Translations under genes and position numbers: made by a program | Shown here: positions 10,084 to 19,113 of the stretch, in pieces | Layout of the letters: every line of letters starts with the position of its first letter | How positions within the stretch are numbered: position 1 is the first letter of the stretch | Source of the DNA: Streptomyces spectabilis | GTDB lineage: Bacteria > Actinomycetota > Actinomycetes > Streptomycetales > Streptomycetaceae | Direction of reading: 5' to 3' | Assembly (NCBI RefSeq): GCF_008704795.1 | Contig: NZ_CP023690.1 | Span: 6,768,501-6,832,500, forward strand | Length of the DNA stretch: 64,000 nt | Notes under the pieces: generated by a model | Databases searched by the model: none | Told to the model about the DNA's origin: nothing | The model's input: the letters and a program-made list of their open reading frames with translations, nothing else

Positions 10084-10323
10084 ATGCTCGAGGAGGCTCT
10101 CGAGCACCTCGTGAAAGGCATCGTCGACAACCCCGACGACGTGCAGGTGGCCTCGCGCAACCTGCGCCGGGGGCGCGTCCTCGAAGTCCGGGTCCACCCG
10201 GACGACCTGGGCAAGGTGATCGGCCGCAACGGCCGCACCGCACGCGCTCTGCGCACCGTCGTGGGTGCCATCGGCGGCCGTGGTGTCCGCGTCGACCTCG
10301 TCGACGTGGACCAGGTTCACTGA
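10084..10323 (+). CDS. khpA: KH-domain RNA-binding protein KhpA
   Basis: 79 residues, a single KH domain with the signature [16 protein letters not shown] (GxxG loop GRNG). It binds RNA, and homologues act with KhpB in cell-envelope and sRNA control. It is tightly coupled to rpsP with a 2-base gap, so it is presumably co-translated. Its position between rpsP and rimM is conserved in actinobacteria and firmicutes. Confidence 0.93.
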   Translation: MLEEALEHLVKGIVDNPDDVQVASRNLRRGRVLEVRVHPDDLGKVIGRNGRTARALRTVVGAIGGRGVRVDLVDVDQVH

Positions 10324-10430
10324 ACCGTACGCAGCACCGGCTCGGGCCGGGGAGGGCCTCAGGGCCGTCCCCGGCCCGAACCAGTTTCGGGCCCAGGCCC
10401 CAGTCGCAGGTAGGGACAGGAGAGACACCA

Positions 10431-11030
10431 GTGCAGCTCGTAGTCGCGCGGATCGGCCGCGCCCACGGCATCAAGGGCGAGGTCACCGTCGAGGTGCGCA
10501 CCGACGAGCCGGAGCTGCGGCTCGGCCCCGGCGCCGTGCTCGCCACCGACCCCGCCGCCCGGGGACCGCTGACCATCGAGACCGGCCGGGTGCACAGCGG
10601 CCGCCTCCTGCTGCGCTTCGCGGGCGTCGGCGACCGCACCGGCGCGGAGGCCCTGCGCAACACCCTGCTCATCGCCGAGGTCGACCCGGAGGAGCTGCCC
10701 GAGGACGAGGACGAGTTCTACGACCACCAGCTGATGGACCTCGACGTCGTCACCAAGGACGGCACCGAGGTCGGCCGGATCACGGAGATCTCCCACCTGC
10801 CCTCGCAGGACCTCTTCATCGTCGAGCGGCCGGACGGCAGCGAGGTGATGATCCCCTTCGTCGAGAGCATCGTCACCGAGATCGACCTGGAGGAGCAGCG
10901 GGCCGTCATCGACCCGCCGCCCGGGCTCATCGACGACCGCGCCGAGATCGCCTCCGGCAGGGACGCCGAGAGCGCCCCCGAGGACGGCTCCGCAGCGGTG
11001 CGGGACGCCCGGAGCGAGGGCGACGCCTGA
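10431..11030 (+). CDS. rimM: Ribosome maturation factor RimM
   Basis: 199 residues. The N-terminal RimM domain ([22 protein letters not shown]) is followed by a C-terminal PRC-barrel ([13 protein letters not shown]). It assists maturation of the 30S head and binds S19. GTG at 10431 has AGGAGA at 10418-10423. The acidic tail after residue 165 is not conserved outside actinobacteria. The stop overlaps the trmD start by one base. Confidence 0.95.
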   Translation: MQLVVARIGRAHGIKGEVTVEVRTDEPELRLGPGAVLATDPAARGPLTIETGRVHSGRLLLRFAGVGDRTGAEALRNTLLIAEVDPEELPEDEDEFYDHQLMDLDVVTKDGTEVGRITEISHLPSQDLFIVERPDGSEVMIPFVESIVTEIDLEEQRAVIDPPPGLIDDRAEIASGRDAESAPEDGSAAVRDARSEGDA

Positions 11031-11851
11031 TGCGGCTCGACGTCGTCACGATCTTCCCCGAGTACCTGGAACCGCTGAACGTCTCGCTCGTCGGCAAGGC
11101 CCGCGCGCGCGGCAGCCTCGACGTGCACGTGCACGACCTCAGGGAGTGGACGTACGACCGGCACAACACGGTCGACGACACCCCCTACGGCGGCGGCCCC
11201 GGCATGGTCATGAAGACCGAGCCCTGGGGCGACGCCCTGGACCAGGTCCTCGCCGACGGCTACGAGGCGGGCCGCTCGGCGCCCGCCCTGGTCGTCCCGA
11301 CGCCCAGCGGGCGCCCCTTCACCCAGGAGCTCGCCGTCGAGCTGTCCGAGCGCCCCTGGCTGGTCTTCACGCCCGCGCGCTACGAGGGCATCGACCGCCG
11401 CGTCATCGACGAGTACGCGACTCGGATGCCCGTCTACGAGGTCTCCATCGGCGACTACGTCCTCGCGGGCGGCGAGGCCGCCGTCCTGGTCGTCACCGAG
11501 GCCGTGGCCCGGCTCCTGCCGGGCGTGCTCGGCAACGCCGAGTCCCACCGCGACGACTCCTTCGCCCCCGGCGCCATGGCCAACCTCCTGGAGGGCCCCG
11601 TCTACACCAAGCCGCCCGAGTGGCGCGGCCGCTCCATCCCGGACGTCCTGCTCAGCGGCCACCACGGCAAGATCGCGCGCTGGCGCAGGGACGAGGCGCT
11701 GCGCCGCACCACCGCCAACCGGCCCGACCTGATCGAGCGCTGCGAGGCGTCGGCCTTCGACAAGAAGGACCGCGAAATGCTCTCCATACTGGGCTGGGAG
11801 CCCGAGCCCGGCGCCCGATTTTGGCGCAAGGCGGATGACGTGGAAGAATAG
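11030..11851 (+). CDS. trmD: tRNA (guanine-37-N1)-methyltransferase TrmD
   Basis: 273 residues. SPOUT-fold enzyme that makes m1G37 in tRNAs reading CNN codons, preventing +1 frameshifts. It begins [16 protein letters not shown]. The knotted SAM-binding loop appears as EVSIGDYVLAGGE. ATG at 11030 overlaps the rimM stop (TGATG), indicating translational coupling. Confidence 0.97.
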   Translation: MRLDVVTIFPEYLEPLNVSLVGKARARGSLDVHVHDLREWTYDRHNTVDDTPYGGGPGMVMKTEPWGDALDQVLADGYEAGRSAPALVVPTPSGRPFTQELAVELSERPWLVFTPARYEGIDRRVIDEYATRMPVYEVSIGDYVLAGGEAAVLVVTEAVARLLPGVLGNAESHRDDSFAPGAMANLLEGPVYTKPPEWRGRSIPDVLLSGHHGKIARWRRDEALRRTTANRPDLIERCEASAFDKKDREMLSILGWEPEPGARFWRKADDVEE

Positions 11852-11992
11852 GCAGCTGCTGTGCGTCCAGCGTGCGCCCCTGCCACAGGGGGACACGACG
11901 CCCGCCCGACGCGTCCAGCGGCCTCCGTGCCGCGCGTTTCCCCGGAAGCGCCCGCGCGTACGGAAGTACCCCGAATCTCATCACGACATACC

Positions 11993-12014
11993 GCTGATGA
12001 CCTGTGGCATCAGC
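11993..12014 (+). promoter_or_regulatory. Small hairpin abutting the rplS ribosome binding site
   Basis: GCTGATG (11993-11999) pairs with CATCAGC (12008-12014) across an 8-base loop. The next bases, GAGGAA, are the rplS SD. The stem borders but does not cover the SD, so it could modulate ribosome loading. Confidence 0.4.
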
Positions 12015-12030
12015 GAGGAAGCAGACGATC

Positions 12031-12381
12031 ATGTCTCACCTGCTCGACTCCGTCGACGCCGCGTCGCTGCGCAGCGACATCCCGGCCTTCCGTCCGGGTG
12101 ACACCGTCAACGTCCACGTCCGCGTCATCGAGGGCAACCGCTCCCGTGTGCAGCAGTTCAAGGGCGTAGTCATCCGTCGCCAGGGCGCCGGTGTCCGCGA
12201 GACCTTCACGGTCCGCAAGGTCTCGTTCTCCGTCGGCGTCGAGCGCACCTTCCCGGTGCACACCCCGATCGTCGAGAAGATCGAGCTCGTCACCCGCGGT
12301 GACGTGCGTCGCGCCAAGCTGTACTACCTGCGCGACCTGCGCGGCAAGGCCGCGAAGATCAAGGAGAAGCGCGAGAGCTGA
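12031..12381 (+). CDS. rplS: 50S ribosomal protein L19
   Basis: 116 residues, full length ([20 protein letters not shown], then [10 protein letters not shown] and the basic C-terminus). L19 sits at the 30S-50S interface. The ATG at 12031 has SD GAGGAAG about 10 bases upstream. It is separated from trmD by 179 bases without a gene, holding only the small hairpin at 11993. Confidence 0.97.
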   Translation: MSHLLDSVDAASLRSDIPAFRPGDTVNVHVRVIEGNRSRVQQFKGVVIRRQGAGVRETFTVRKVSFSVGVERTFPVHTPIVEKIELVTRGDVRRAKLYYLRDLRGKAAKIKEKRES

Positions 12382-12402
12382 GCTCTGGCGCGGGTCCACA
12401 GC

Positions 12403-12425
12403 GGGGCCGGATAACATCTGGCCCC
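12403..12425 (+). promoter_or_regulatory. Hairpin and -10-like hexamer before sipW
   Basis: GGGGCC (12403-12408) and GGCCCC (12420-12425) form a short stem ending two bases before the sipW ATG. Its loop holds TAACAT (12412-12417), a possible -10 box 9 bases before the start codon. It may act as rplS terminator, sipW promoter, or both. Confidence 0.35.
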
Positions 12426-12426
12426 G

Positions 12427-13149
12427 ATGGACACCGAAGCACAGCACGCGGAGCGCGACCGCTCCTCCCCACCCCCCGAGTCCACCCCCGCGAGCGCGGG
12501 CGAGCCGGACACGGAGGGTACGGAGGAGCGGTCGCGCTCCGTTTTCGCGTCCTTCGTGGCCTGGCTGCCCGGCGGTCGCCTCACCCTGGGCGCGCTGTTC
12601 AGCGTGGTCGTCCTGCTGCTCGTCACCACCTTCGTGGTGCAGCCCTACGAGATCCCGAGCGGATCCATGGAGCCCACGTTCCGGGTCGGCGACCGGATAC
12701 TCGTCAACAAGTTGGCGTACCGTTTCGGATCCGGGCCGCAGCGCGGTGACGCGGTCGTCTTCGACGGCAGCGGCTACTTCGGAGACGCCGACTACGTGAA
12801 GCGCGTCGCGGGCGTCGGCGGCGACCGGGTGGTCTGCTGCGACAAGCGGGGGAGGATCAAGGTGAACGGCCAGCCGGTCGACGAGCCCTATCTCTTCCCG
12901 GGGGACAAGCCCTCCAAGGTGCCCTTCGACGTCGTCGTGCCCGACGGCAGGATCTTCGTCCTCGGCGACCACCGCAGCGACTCCAGTGACTCGCGCGACC
13001 ACCTGGGGTCCCCGGGCGGCGGCATGATCCCCGTGGACGACGTCATCGGCAGGGCCGACTGGATCGCCTGGCCGCTCGGCCGCTGGACCTCGCTGAAGCG
13101 CCCCGACGTCTACGCGCGCGTGCCGGCGCCCGGCGGCACCCATGGGTAG
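12427..13149 (+). CDS. sipW: Type I signal peptidase (SipW-like)
   Basis: 240 residues. Membrane serine protease that removes signal peptides. One N-terminal TM (about 57-76) is followed by box B IPSGSMEPT with the catalytic Ser, and box D YVKRVAGVGGD with the catalytic Lys. Box E is GDHRSDSSDS. No C-terminal TM. First of four consecutive paralogues, and it overlaps the next gene by 8 bases. The SipW name follows gene order in S. lividans. Confidence 0.9.
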   Translation: MDTEAQHAERDRSSPPPESTPASAGEPDTEGTEERSRSVFASFVAWLPGGRLTLGALFSVVVLLLVTTFVVQPYEIPSGSMEPTFRVGDRILVNKLAYRFGSGPQRGDAVVFDGSGYFGDADYVKRVAGVGGDRVVCCDKRGRIKVNGQPVDEPYLFPGDKPSKVPFDVVVPDGRIFVLGDHRSDSSDSRDHLGSPGGGMIPVDDVIGRADWIAWPLGRWTSLKRPDVYARVPAPGGTHG

Positions 13150-14224
13150 CCGCGGCCGGGCGAAGGCGCCCGAGGGTGCCGACACCGGGCTGCCCACCGG
13201 CACGCGCCCGACGAGCGGCCCCGTACTGCCCGGCCGCGCCGAGCGGCGCAAACTCGCCAAGAAGGTCAAGCGCCGCAGGCGCCGCTCCGCGATCAAGGAG
13301 ATACCTCTCCTCATAGGCGTGGCCCTGCTCATAGCGCTGGTCCTGAAGACCTTCCTGGTGCAGGCCTTCGTGATCCCCTCGGGCTCCATGGAGCAGACGA
13401 TCCGCATCGGGGACCGCGTCCTGGTGGACAAGCTCACCCCCTGGTTCGGCAACAAGCCCGAGCGCGGCGACGTCGTCGTCTTCAAGGACCCCGGCAACTG
13501 GCTGGAGGAGGAGCGGGCCAAGAAGAAGGACGACCCCGTGGTGGTCAAGCAGATCAAACAGGGCCTGACCTTCATCGGCCTCCTCCCGTCCGACGACGAA
13601 CGCGACCTGATCAAGCGGGTCGTGGGCATCGGCGGCGACACCGTGAAGTGCTGTGACAAGAACGACAAGGTCACCGTCAACGGCGAACCGCTGAACGAGC
13701 CGTATGTGCACCCGGGCAACAAGCCGTCCGACTTCGCCTTCGAAGTGAAGGTGCCCGAGGGGCGCCTGTTCGTCATGGGGGACCACCGCGCGGACTCCGC
13801 CGACTCCCGCTTCCACCGCAACGAGAAGTTCAGCGGCACCGTCTCCGAGGACGAGGTCGTCGGCCGTGCGCTCGTCATCGCCTGGCCGCTCGGACACTGG
13901 CGCAAACTGGAGGAACCGGATGCGTACGCGTCGGTGCCCGACGCGCCCGACGGGTCGGACACGGCCACAGGTGCGTCGCATAGGGTGGCCCCCGGCGATC
14001 GCGATGGAATGACCGGGCTCCCGACCCCTGCGGAACTCCCGCTCGTTATGGGAGTGGTGGGCCTGCGTCGCGTACGGGGCAGGCAGCGGCACGGACTGAG
14101 GAGTGGATGTGGGGGATGTGGCGGTCGGCGCACGATCCGGACACGATGGGCCCGAGGAGCGGCCGAGGCACTCCGGGGAGCCCGCGCCCGCGCCACCGGA
14201 GGGCGGCGTGAACGCCGCCCCTGA
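13142..14224 (+). CDS. sipX: Type I signal peptidase (SipX-like), with long C-terminal tail
   Basis: 360 residues. TM at about 55-75, catalytic Ser in IPSGSMEQT, Lys in LIKRVVGIGGD, and GDHRADSADSR. The peptidase domain ends near residue 265. The remainder is Arg/Gly-rich, and the last 116 bases overlap the sipY start region in another frame. S. lividans SipX is, from memory, about 320 residues, so the real end may differ from the stop at 14224. The tail looks like out-of-frame sipY sequence rather than a conserved domain. Confidence 0.82.
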   Translation: MGSRGRAKAPEGADTGLPTGTRPTSGPVLPGRAERRKLAKKVKRRRRRSAIKEIPLLIGVALLIALVLKTFLVQAFVIPSGSMEQTIRIGDRVLVDKLTPWFGNKPERGDVVVFKDPGNWLEEERAKKKDDPVVVKQIKQGLTFIGLLPSDDERDLIKRVVGIGGDTVKCCDKNDKVTVNGEPLNEPYVHPGNKPSDFAFEVKVPEGRLFVMGDHRADSADSRFHRNEKFSGTVSEDEVVGRALVIAWPLGHWRKLEEPDAYASVPDAPDGSDTATGASHRVAPGDRDGMTGLPTPAELPLVMGVVGLRRVRGRQRHGLRSGCGGCGGRRTIRTRWARGAAEALRGARARATGGRRERRP

Positions 14225-15125
14225 CACCCCGGCTCCGGGCAACGCCGGAGCACCGGGCGAGCCCGGGGCGCCGGGGCAGGCGCCCGGTGCCGCGCCCGGG
14301 ACGCAGGACCAGCAGCCCGGTGGGACCGGCAGCGAGCCGCCGAAGCCGCCCGAGCCGGCGAAGGGCAAGAAGCACAAGTCCTTCTGGAAGGAGCTGCCGC
14401 TCCTCATCGGCATCGCGCTCGTCCTGGCCCTGATCATCAAGACCTTCCTGGTGCAGGCCTTCTCGATCCCCTCGGACTCGATGCAGAACACGCTCCAGCA
14501 GGGCGACCGGGTCCTGGTCGACAAGCTGACGCCGTGGTTCGGCTCCGAGCCCGAGCGCGGCGAGGTCGTCGTCTTCAAGGACCCCGGCCACTGGCTGGAC
14601 GGCGAGCCCACGCCCGACCCGAACGCCGTGCAGCGGGTCCTCGGCTGGATCGGCCTGATGCCGTCCGCCGACGAGAAGGACCTCATCAAGCGCGTCGTCG
14701 GCGTCGGCGGCGACACCGTGGAGTGCAAGGGCACCGGCCCGCTGAAGGTCAACGGCAAGGCGCTGAACGAGCCGTACGTCTACCCGGGCAACACCCCCTG
14801 CACGGATGACGACCAGGGCGGCCAGTTCAAGATCACCGTGCCCAAGGGCAAAATCTGGGTCATGGGTGACCACCGGCAGAACTCGCTGGACTCCCGCTAC
14901 CACCAGAACCAGCCCGGCGGCGGCTCCGTCCCCGTGGACAACGTCGTGGGCCGCGCTTTCGTGATCGCCTGGCCTCCCACCCGCTGGGGCACCCTGCCGG
15001 TCCCGGACACCTTCGACCAGCCCGGCCTCAGCCAGGCGATGAGCGCGGCACCCGCCGCCCTCGGCCTCGCGGGCGCCGTGCCGCTCGTGCTGTGGCGCCG
15101 CCGCCGCGTGGCCCGCGCCGCCTGA
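14109..15125 (+). CDS. sipY: Type I signal peptidase (SipY-like)
   Basis: 338 residues. A long Pro/Gly/Ala-rich cytoplasmic N-terminus (about 85 residues) precedes the TM segment. Then come SIPSDSMQNT with the catalytic Ser (SDS instead of SGS), LIKRVVGVGGD with the Lys, and GDHRQNSLDSRY. A C-terminal hydrophobic segment ends in RRRR, typical of a membrane anchor. GTG at 14109 is chosen because GAGGAG at 14098-14103 gives a 5-base spacing. GTG 14103 or 14208 are alternatives. Confidence 0.88.
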   Translation: MGDVAVGARSGHDGPEERPRHSGEPAPAPPEGGVNAAPDTPAPGNAGAPGEPGAPGQAPGAAPGTQDQQPGGTGSEPPKPPEPAKGKKHKSFWKELPLLIGIALVLALIIKTFLVQAFSIPSDSMQNTLQQGDRVLVDKLTPWFGSEPERGEVVVFKDPGHWLDGEPTPDPNAVQRVLGWIGLMPSADEKDLIKRVVGVGGDTVECKGTGPLKVNGKALNEPYVYPGNTPCTDDDQGGQFKITVPKGKIWVMGDHRQNSLDSRYHQNQPGGGSVPVDNVVGRAFVIAWPPTRWGTLPVPDTFDQPGLSQAMSAAPAALGLAGAVPLVLWRRRRVARAA

Positions 15126-15293
15126 TCCCGGGCGGCACCAGGGTTTCTGGCGGGGGTACCGCCGGGTAGTCTGCCCTCCCAGATCGCCGATCTTCCGTGG
15201 TCCGGTCCCCGTAGCGCGCCCGTCGGCCCCGTACGCCGGTCGCCTCCGGCGGCCGCGCCGACGGGATCGTCTCCGAGCCGGGGGAGCACTGGG

Positions 15294-16040
15294 ATGAGCA
15301 GCAGGACACGTCGTACGGACGAGGGCCACGGACGGCTCGGCAGCGTGCTGTCGGGAGTCGCCGTGGCCCTCGGCTGTGTCCTCTTCCTCGGCGGATTCGT
15401 CTGGGGCGCCGTCCTCTACCAGCCGTACACCGTGCCCACCGGCTCCATGACGCCGACCATCGGCGCGGGCGACCGGGTGCTCGCCCAGCGGATCGACGGG
15501 GACGACGTGCGCCGCGGTGACGTCGTCGTCTTCCGGCAGAAGTCCTGGGGCAACATGCCCATGGTCAAGCGGGTCGTCGGCGTCGGCGGCGACAAGGTCG
15601 CCTGCTGCACGAACGGCAAGCTGACCGTCAACGGCAAGCAGATCGCAGAACCGTATCTCTCCAAGGGCATGGACAGCGGCATACCGTCCATCACCGTCCC
15701 CGAGGGGCGCCTCTTCCTGCTCGGTGACGAGCGCAACGGCTCCCTGGACTCCACCGCGCACCTGGAGGAGGCGGGCAACGGCTCCGTGCCCCGCAGTGCC
15801 GTGAAGGGCCGCGTCGACGCCGTCGCCTGGCCGCTGGAGGGCATGCTGGACCGCCCCTCCGGCTTCGACGCCCTGCCGGGCGGCACCTCCGAGCCCGGCC
15901 CGCTGCGGCTCCTCGTGGGCGCGGTCGTGGCCGGTGCCGTGCTGGTGCTCGGCGGCGCCGCGTACGGGCCGGTCGCCGGACTCGTGCGGCGGCGCGGCCG
16001 GGGCCGCGGCGGGGTCACGGAGGCGGCCGGTGTCTCCTGA
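15294..16040 (+). CDS. sipZ: Type I signal peptidase (SipZ-like)
   Basis: 248 residues. TM at about 18-40, then VPTGSMTPT with the catalytic Ser, MVKRVVGVGGD with the Lys, and GDERNGSLDS (Glu in place of the usual His in box E). A C-terminal hydrophobic stretch (about 205-228) with a basic end suggests a second anchor. The 168-base gap after sipY suggests possible separate transcription. The NUDIX gene follows closely. Confidence 0.9.
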   Translation: MSSRTRRTDEGHGRLGSVLSGVAVALGCVLFLGGFVWGAVLYQPYTVPTGSMTPTIGAGDRVLAQRIDGDDVRRGDVVVFRQKSWGNMPMVKRVVGVGGDKVACCTNGKLTVNGKQIAEPYLSKGMDSGIPSITVPEGRLFLLGDERNGSLDSTAHLEEAGNGSVPRSAVKGRVDAVAWPLEGMLDRPSGFDALPGGTSEPGPLRLLVGAVVAGAVLVLGGAAYGPVAGLVRRRGRGRGGVTEAAGVS

Positions 16041-16050
16041 GGAGCGGCCG

Positions 16051-16605
16051 GTGTCGGCCGGGGACGCGATGACCGGGGACGCGGTGGACGGAGAGGCGAT
16101 GACCGGGGACGCCGTGGCCGGGCGGCCGCTGCGGCGGGTCGCGCGCGTCGTGCTGCTCGACGACCGGGACCGGATCCTGTTGCTGCACGGCCACGAGCCG
16201 GGCGACCCGACGGACGACTGGTGGTTCACGCCGGGCGGCGGCCTGGAGGGCGACGAGACGCGTGAGCAGGCCGCGCTGCGGGAGCTGGCCGAGGAGACCG
16301 GCATCACGGACGTCGAGCTGGGCCCGGTGCTGTGGCGGCGCGTGTGCTCCTTCCCCTTCGCCGGACGGCGCTGGGACCAGGACGAGTGGTACTACCTGGG
16401 ACGTACGTCGCAGACGGCGACCCGGGCGACGGGCCTGACCGACCTCGAGCGGCGCAGCGTCGCCGGAGCACGTTGGTGGACGTGCCCGGAACTGGCCCGG
16501 GCGCATGAGACGGTGTATCCGACCAGGCTCGCCGAGTTGCTGCGCAAGCTGCTCGACGAGGGTCCTCCGCAACGGCCCGAGACCCTGGACACGGAAATCG
16601 TGTAG
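16051..16605 (+). CDS. NUDIX hydrolase
   Basis: 184 residues. The NUDIX box is present: GGGLEGDETREQAALRELAEE with the GX5EX7REUXEEXG pattern. It hydrolyses a nucleoside diphosphate linked to an unknown moiety X. GTG 16051 is chosen for the SD GAGGAG at 16039-16044, which overlaps the sipZ stop, so the gene is likely coupled to sipZ. The N-terminus contains MTGDAV twice, 10 residues apart, a small in-frame DNA duplication. Substrate unknown. Confidence 0.85.
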   Translation: MSAGDAMTGDAVDGEAMTGDAVAGRPLRRVARVVLLDDRDRILLLHGHEPGDPTDDWWFTPGGGLEGDETREQAALRELAEETGITDVELGPVLWRRVCSFPFAGRRWDQDEWYYLGRTSQTATRATGLTDLERRSVAGARWWTCPELARAHETVYPTRLAELLRKLLDEGPPQRPETLDTEIV

Positions 16606-16660
16606 GGGCCTCCGGGGCTGGCGCACAATAGGGGGACGCACGGCTGAAGGGGAACATGCC

Positions 16661-16969
16661 ATGAGCGCCGAGGACCTCGAGAAGTACGAGACCGAGATGG
16701 AGCTGAAGCTCTACCGGGAGTACCGAGATGTCGTCGGTCTGTTCAAATACGTGATCGAGACCGAGCGGCGCTTCTACCTCACGAACGACTACGAGATGCA
16801 GGTGCACTCGGTCCAGGGTGAGGTGTTCTTCGAGGTCTCCATGGCGGACGCCTGGGTGTGGGACATGTACAGACCGGCCCGGTTCGTCAAGCAGGTGCGC
16901 GTACTCACGTTCAAGGACGTGAATATTGAGGAGCTCAACAAGAGCGATCTGGAGCTGCCGGGCGGCTGA
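16661..16969 (+). CDS. Conserved actinobacterial DUF2469 protein
   Basis: 102 residues, beginning MSAEDLEKYETEMELKLYRE. Rich in charged and aromatic residues, with no TM or signal peptide. The family is short and strongly conserved across actinobacteria, but its function is not established as far as I know. AAGGGGA precedes the ATG. It stands between the NUDIX gene and the yraN-yifB-dprA group, a typical Streptomyces arrangement. Confidence 0.85.
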   Translation: MSAEDLEKYETEMELKLYREYRDVVGLFKYVIETERRFYLTNDYEMQVHSVQGEVFFEVSMADAWVWDMYRPARFVKQVRVLTFKDVNIEELNKSDLELPGG

Positions 16970-17042
16970 GGCGCCGTGCCGCTGCACTGATGGGCCAGGC
17001 GGCGTGCTGACCGTGCTGACGTGCCACGTGTGGGTGACGAAG

Positions 17043-17051
17043 TTGTCCACA
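17043..17051 (+). promoter_or_regulatory. DnaA-box-like nonamer
   Basis: TTGTCCACA matches the Streptomyces DnaA box consensus exactly. It lies in the 156-base gap before yraN. A single box far from oriC may be incidental. Confidence 0.3.
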
Positions 17052-17125
17052 ACCCGTCGGTAGCGCACCAAGATCCACAACGTGCGGCCCGCCTCGCGAC
17101 CGTTGATGTCGGAGGTGGTGCCGAC

Positions 17126-17488
17126 ATGAACGCACGAGGTGCACTCGGCGAGTACGGCGAACGACTGGCAGCCCGACTGCTCGCCGAAGCCGGTATGACG
17201 GTCCTGGAGCGCAACTGGCGCGGAGGCAGGACAGGGGAGATCGACATCGTCGCCCGTGACGGCGACGTGCTGGTCGTCTGCGAGGTGAAGACCCGCAGGG
17301 CGGCGTCCTTCGAGCATCCGATGGCGGCGGTCACGCCCGCCAAGGCCGAGCGCCTTCGAGGGCTCGCCGAGCGCTGGGTCCAGGAGCACGGCGGAGCCCC
17401 ACCCGGCGGTGTGCGGCTCGACGTGGTCGGTGTCCTGCTGCCCGAGCGTGGCGCGCCCGTGGTGGAGCACGCGCGGGGGGTGGCCTGA
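17126..17488 (+). CDS. yraN: YraN family (UPF0102) endonuclease-like protein
   Basis: 120 residues. Holliday-junction-resolvase-like fold, shown by [33 protein letters not shown] (the D-ExK nuclease core) and the family length. The exact role is unknown. ATG 17126 has a strong SD, GGAGGTGG at 17111-17118. Its stop overlaps the yifB start by one base. Confidence 0.92.
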   Translation: MNARGALGEYGERLAARLLAEAGMTVLERNWRGGRTGEIDIVARDGDVLVVCEVKTRRAASFEHPMAAVTPAKAERLRGLAERWVQEHGGAPPGGVRLDVVGVLLPERGAPVVEHARGVA

Positions 17489-19113
17489 TGGGATTCGCGC
17501 GTACGTGCTCGGTGGCCCTCGTCGGGGTGGAGGGCGTCGTCGTCGAGGTGCAGGCCGATCTGGAGCCCGGCGTCGCGGCGTTCACGCTGGTGGGCCTCCC
17601 GGACAAGAGCCTCACGGAGAGCCGCGACCGGGTCAGGGCCGCCGTCGTGAACTCGGGCGGGGAGTGGCCCCAGAAAAAGCTCACGGTCGGCCTGAGCCCC
17701 GCCTCCGTGCCCAAGGGCGGCAGCGGCTTCGACCTGGCGGTGGCCTGCGCGGTCCTCGGTGCGTCGGAGCGGATCGACCCCCGGGTCCTCGCCGACATCG
17801 TGATGATCGGCGAACTGGGGCTCGACGGCCGCGTGCGACCGGTGCGCGGCGTGCTGCCCGCCGTCCTCGCGGCCGCCGACGCGGGGTACGAACAGGTGGT
17901 CGTCCCCGAGTGCACGGCGGCGGAGGCCACGCTCGTGCCCGGTGTCTCCGTCCTCGGCGTGCGCAGCCTGCGCCAGCTGATCGCGGTGCTCACCGACGAG
18001 CCCGTGCCGGACGAGGCCCCCGACGACTCGGGGCGACCGGATCCCCTGATGGCCGGCCTCAGCCTGCCGGGCGCCGGACTCGGCGTGGACGTGAGCGGTC
18101 TCGGCGCGCAGGACCACGACCACGCGCACGATCTGGCGGACGTGGTGGGCCAGTTGTCGGCGCGCACGGCGATGGAGGTGGCGGCCGCGGGCGGGCACCA
18201 CGTGTTCCTCCACGGGCCACCGGGCGCGGGCAAGACGATGCTCGCCGAGCGGCTGCCGTCGATCATGCCCCGGCTGACCAGGACGGAGTCCCTGGAGGTG
18301 ACGGCGGTCCACTCGGTCGCGGGCATGCTGCCGCCGGGCAAGCCCCTCGTGGACATCCCGCCGTTCTGCGCGCCGCACCACTCCTCGACCATGCAGTCGC
18401 TCGTGGGCGGCGGCCGAGGCATCGCCCGCCCGGGCGCGGTGTCGCTGGCGCACCGTGGCGTGCTGTTCCTGGACGAGGCCCCGGAGTTCAGCACCCACGC
18501 GCTCGACGCCCTGCGGCAGCCGCTGGAGTCCGGGCACGTGGTGATCGCCCGGAGCGCCGGGGTGGTGCGGCTGCCGTCCAGGTTCCTCATGCTGCTCGCG
18601 GCCAACCCGTGCCCGTGCGGCCGGTTCAGCCTGACCGGTGACGCCTGCGACTGCGCGCCCAGCAGCGTCCGCCGCTATCAGGCCCGGCTCTCCGGGCCGC
18701 TCCTCGACCGGATCGACCTGCGGGTCGGCGTGGAGCCCGTGACGCGCTCCGAGCTGACGGCACAGGGAGTGCGGGGCGAGACCACACGCGTGGTGGCCGA
18801 GCGGGTGCGTGCGGCCCGTGAGCGGGCCGCCGCCCGCTTCGAGGGCACGCCCTGGCGCACGAACAGCGACGTGCCCGGCCATGCGCTGCGCACCCGCTGG
18901 CACGCGCTGCCGGGTGCGATGGCGGAGGCGGAGCACTGCCTGGAGCGCGGCGTGCTGACGGCGCGCGGCCTGGACCGGGTCCTGCGGGTCGCCTGGACCG
19001 TCGCGGACCTCGCGGGCCACGACCGCCCCGACGAGGGCGACGTGGGCCTGGCGCTGCAACTGCGCACGGGAGTGCCGCGCGGGGTGCCCATGGTGGTGGA
19101 GGCGCGGACGTGA
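17488..19113 (+). CDS. yifB: YifB/ComM family magnesium-chelatase-like AAA ATPase
   Basis: 541 residues. N-terminal ChlI-like domain (VEVQADLEPGVAAFTLVGLPDK), AAA+ core with Walker A GPPGAGKTM near residue 246 and Walker B LFLDEAPEF, then a CPCG...CDC cysteine cluster. ComM homologues are hexameric helicases that promote branch migration during natural transformation. The neighbour dprA fits a role in processing incoming or single-stranded DNA. Overlaps dprA by 4 bases (GTGA). Confidence 0.93.
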   Translation: MGFARTCSVALVGVEGVVVEVQADLEPGVAAFTLVGLPDKSLTESRDRVRAAVVNSGGEWPQKKLTVGLSPASVPKGGSGFDLAVACAVLGASERIDPRVLADIVMIGELGLDGRVRPVRGVLPAVLAAADAGYEQVVVPECTAAEATLVPGVSVLGVRSLRQLIAVLTDEPVPDEAPDDSGRPDPLMAGLSLPGAGLGVDVSGLGAQDHDHAHDLADVVGQLSARTAMEVAAAGGHHVFLHGPPGAGKTMLAERLPSIMPRLTRTESLEVTAVHSVAGMLPPGKPLVDIPPFCAPHHSSTMQSLVGGGRGIARPGAVSLAHRGVLFLDEAPEFSTHALDALRQPLESGHVVIARSAGVVRLPSRFLMLLAANPCPCGRFSLTGDACDCAPSSVRRYQARLSGPLLDRIDLRVGVEPVTRSELTAQGVRGETTRVVAERVRAARERAAARFEGTPWRTNSDVPGHALRTRWHALPGAMAEAEHCLERGVLTARGLDRVLRVAWTVADLAGHDRPDEGDVGLALQLRTGVPRGVPMVVEART

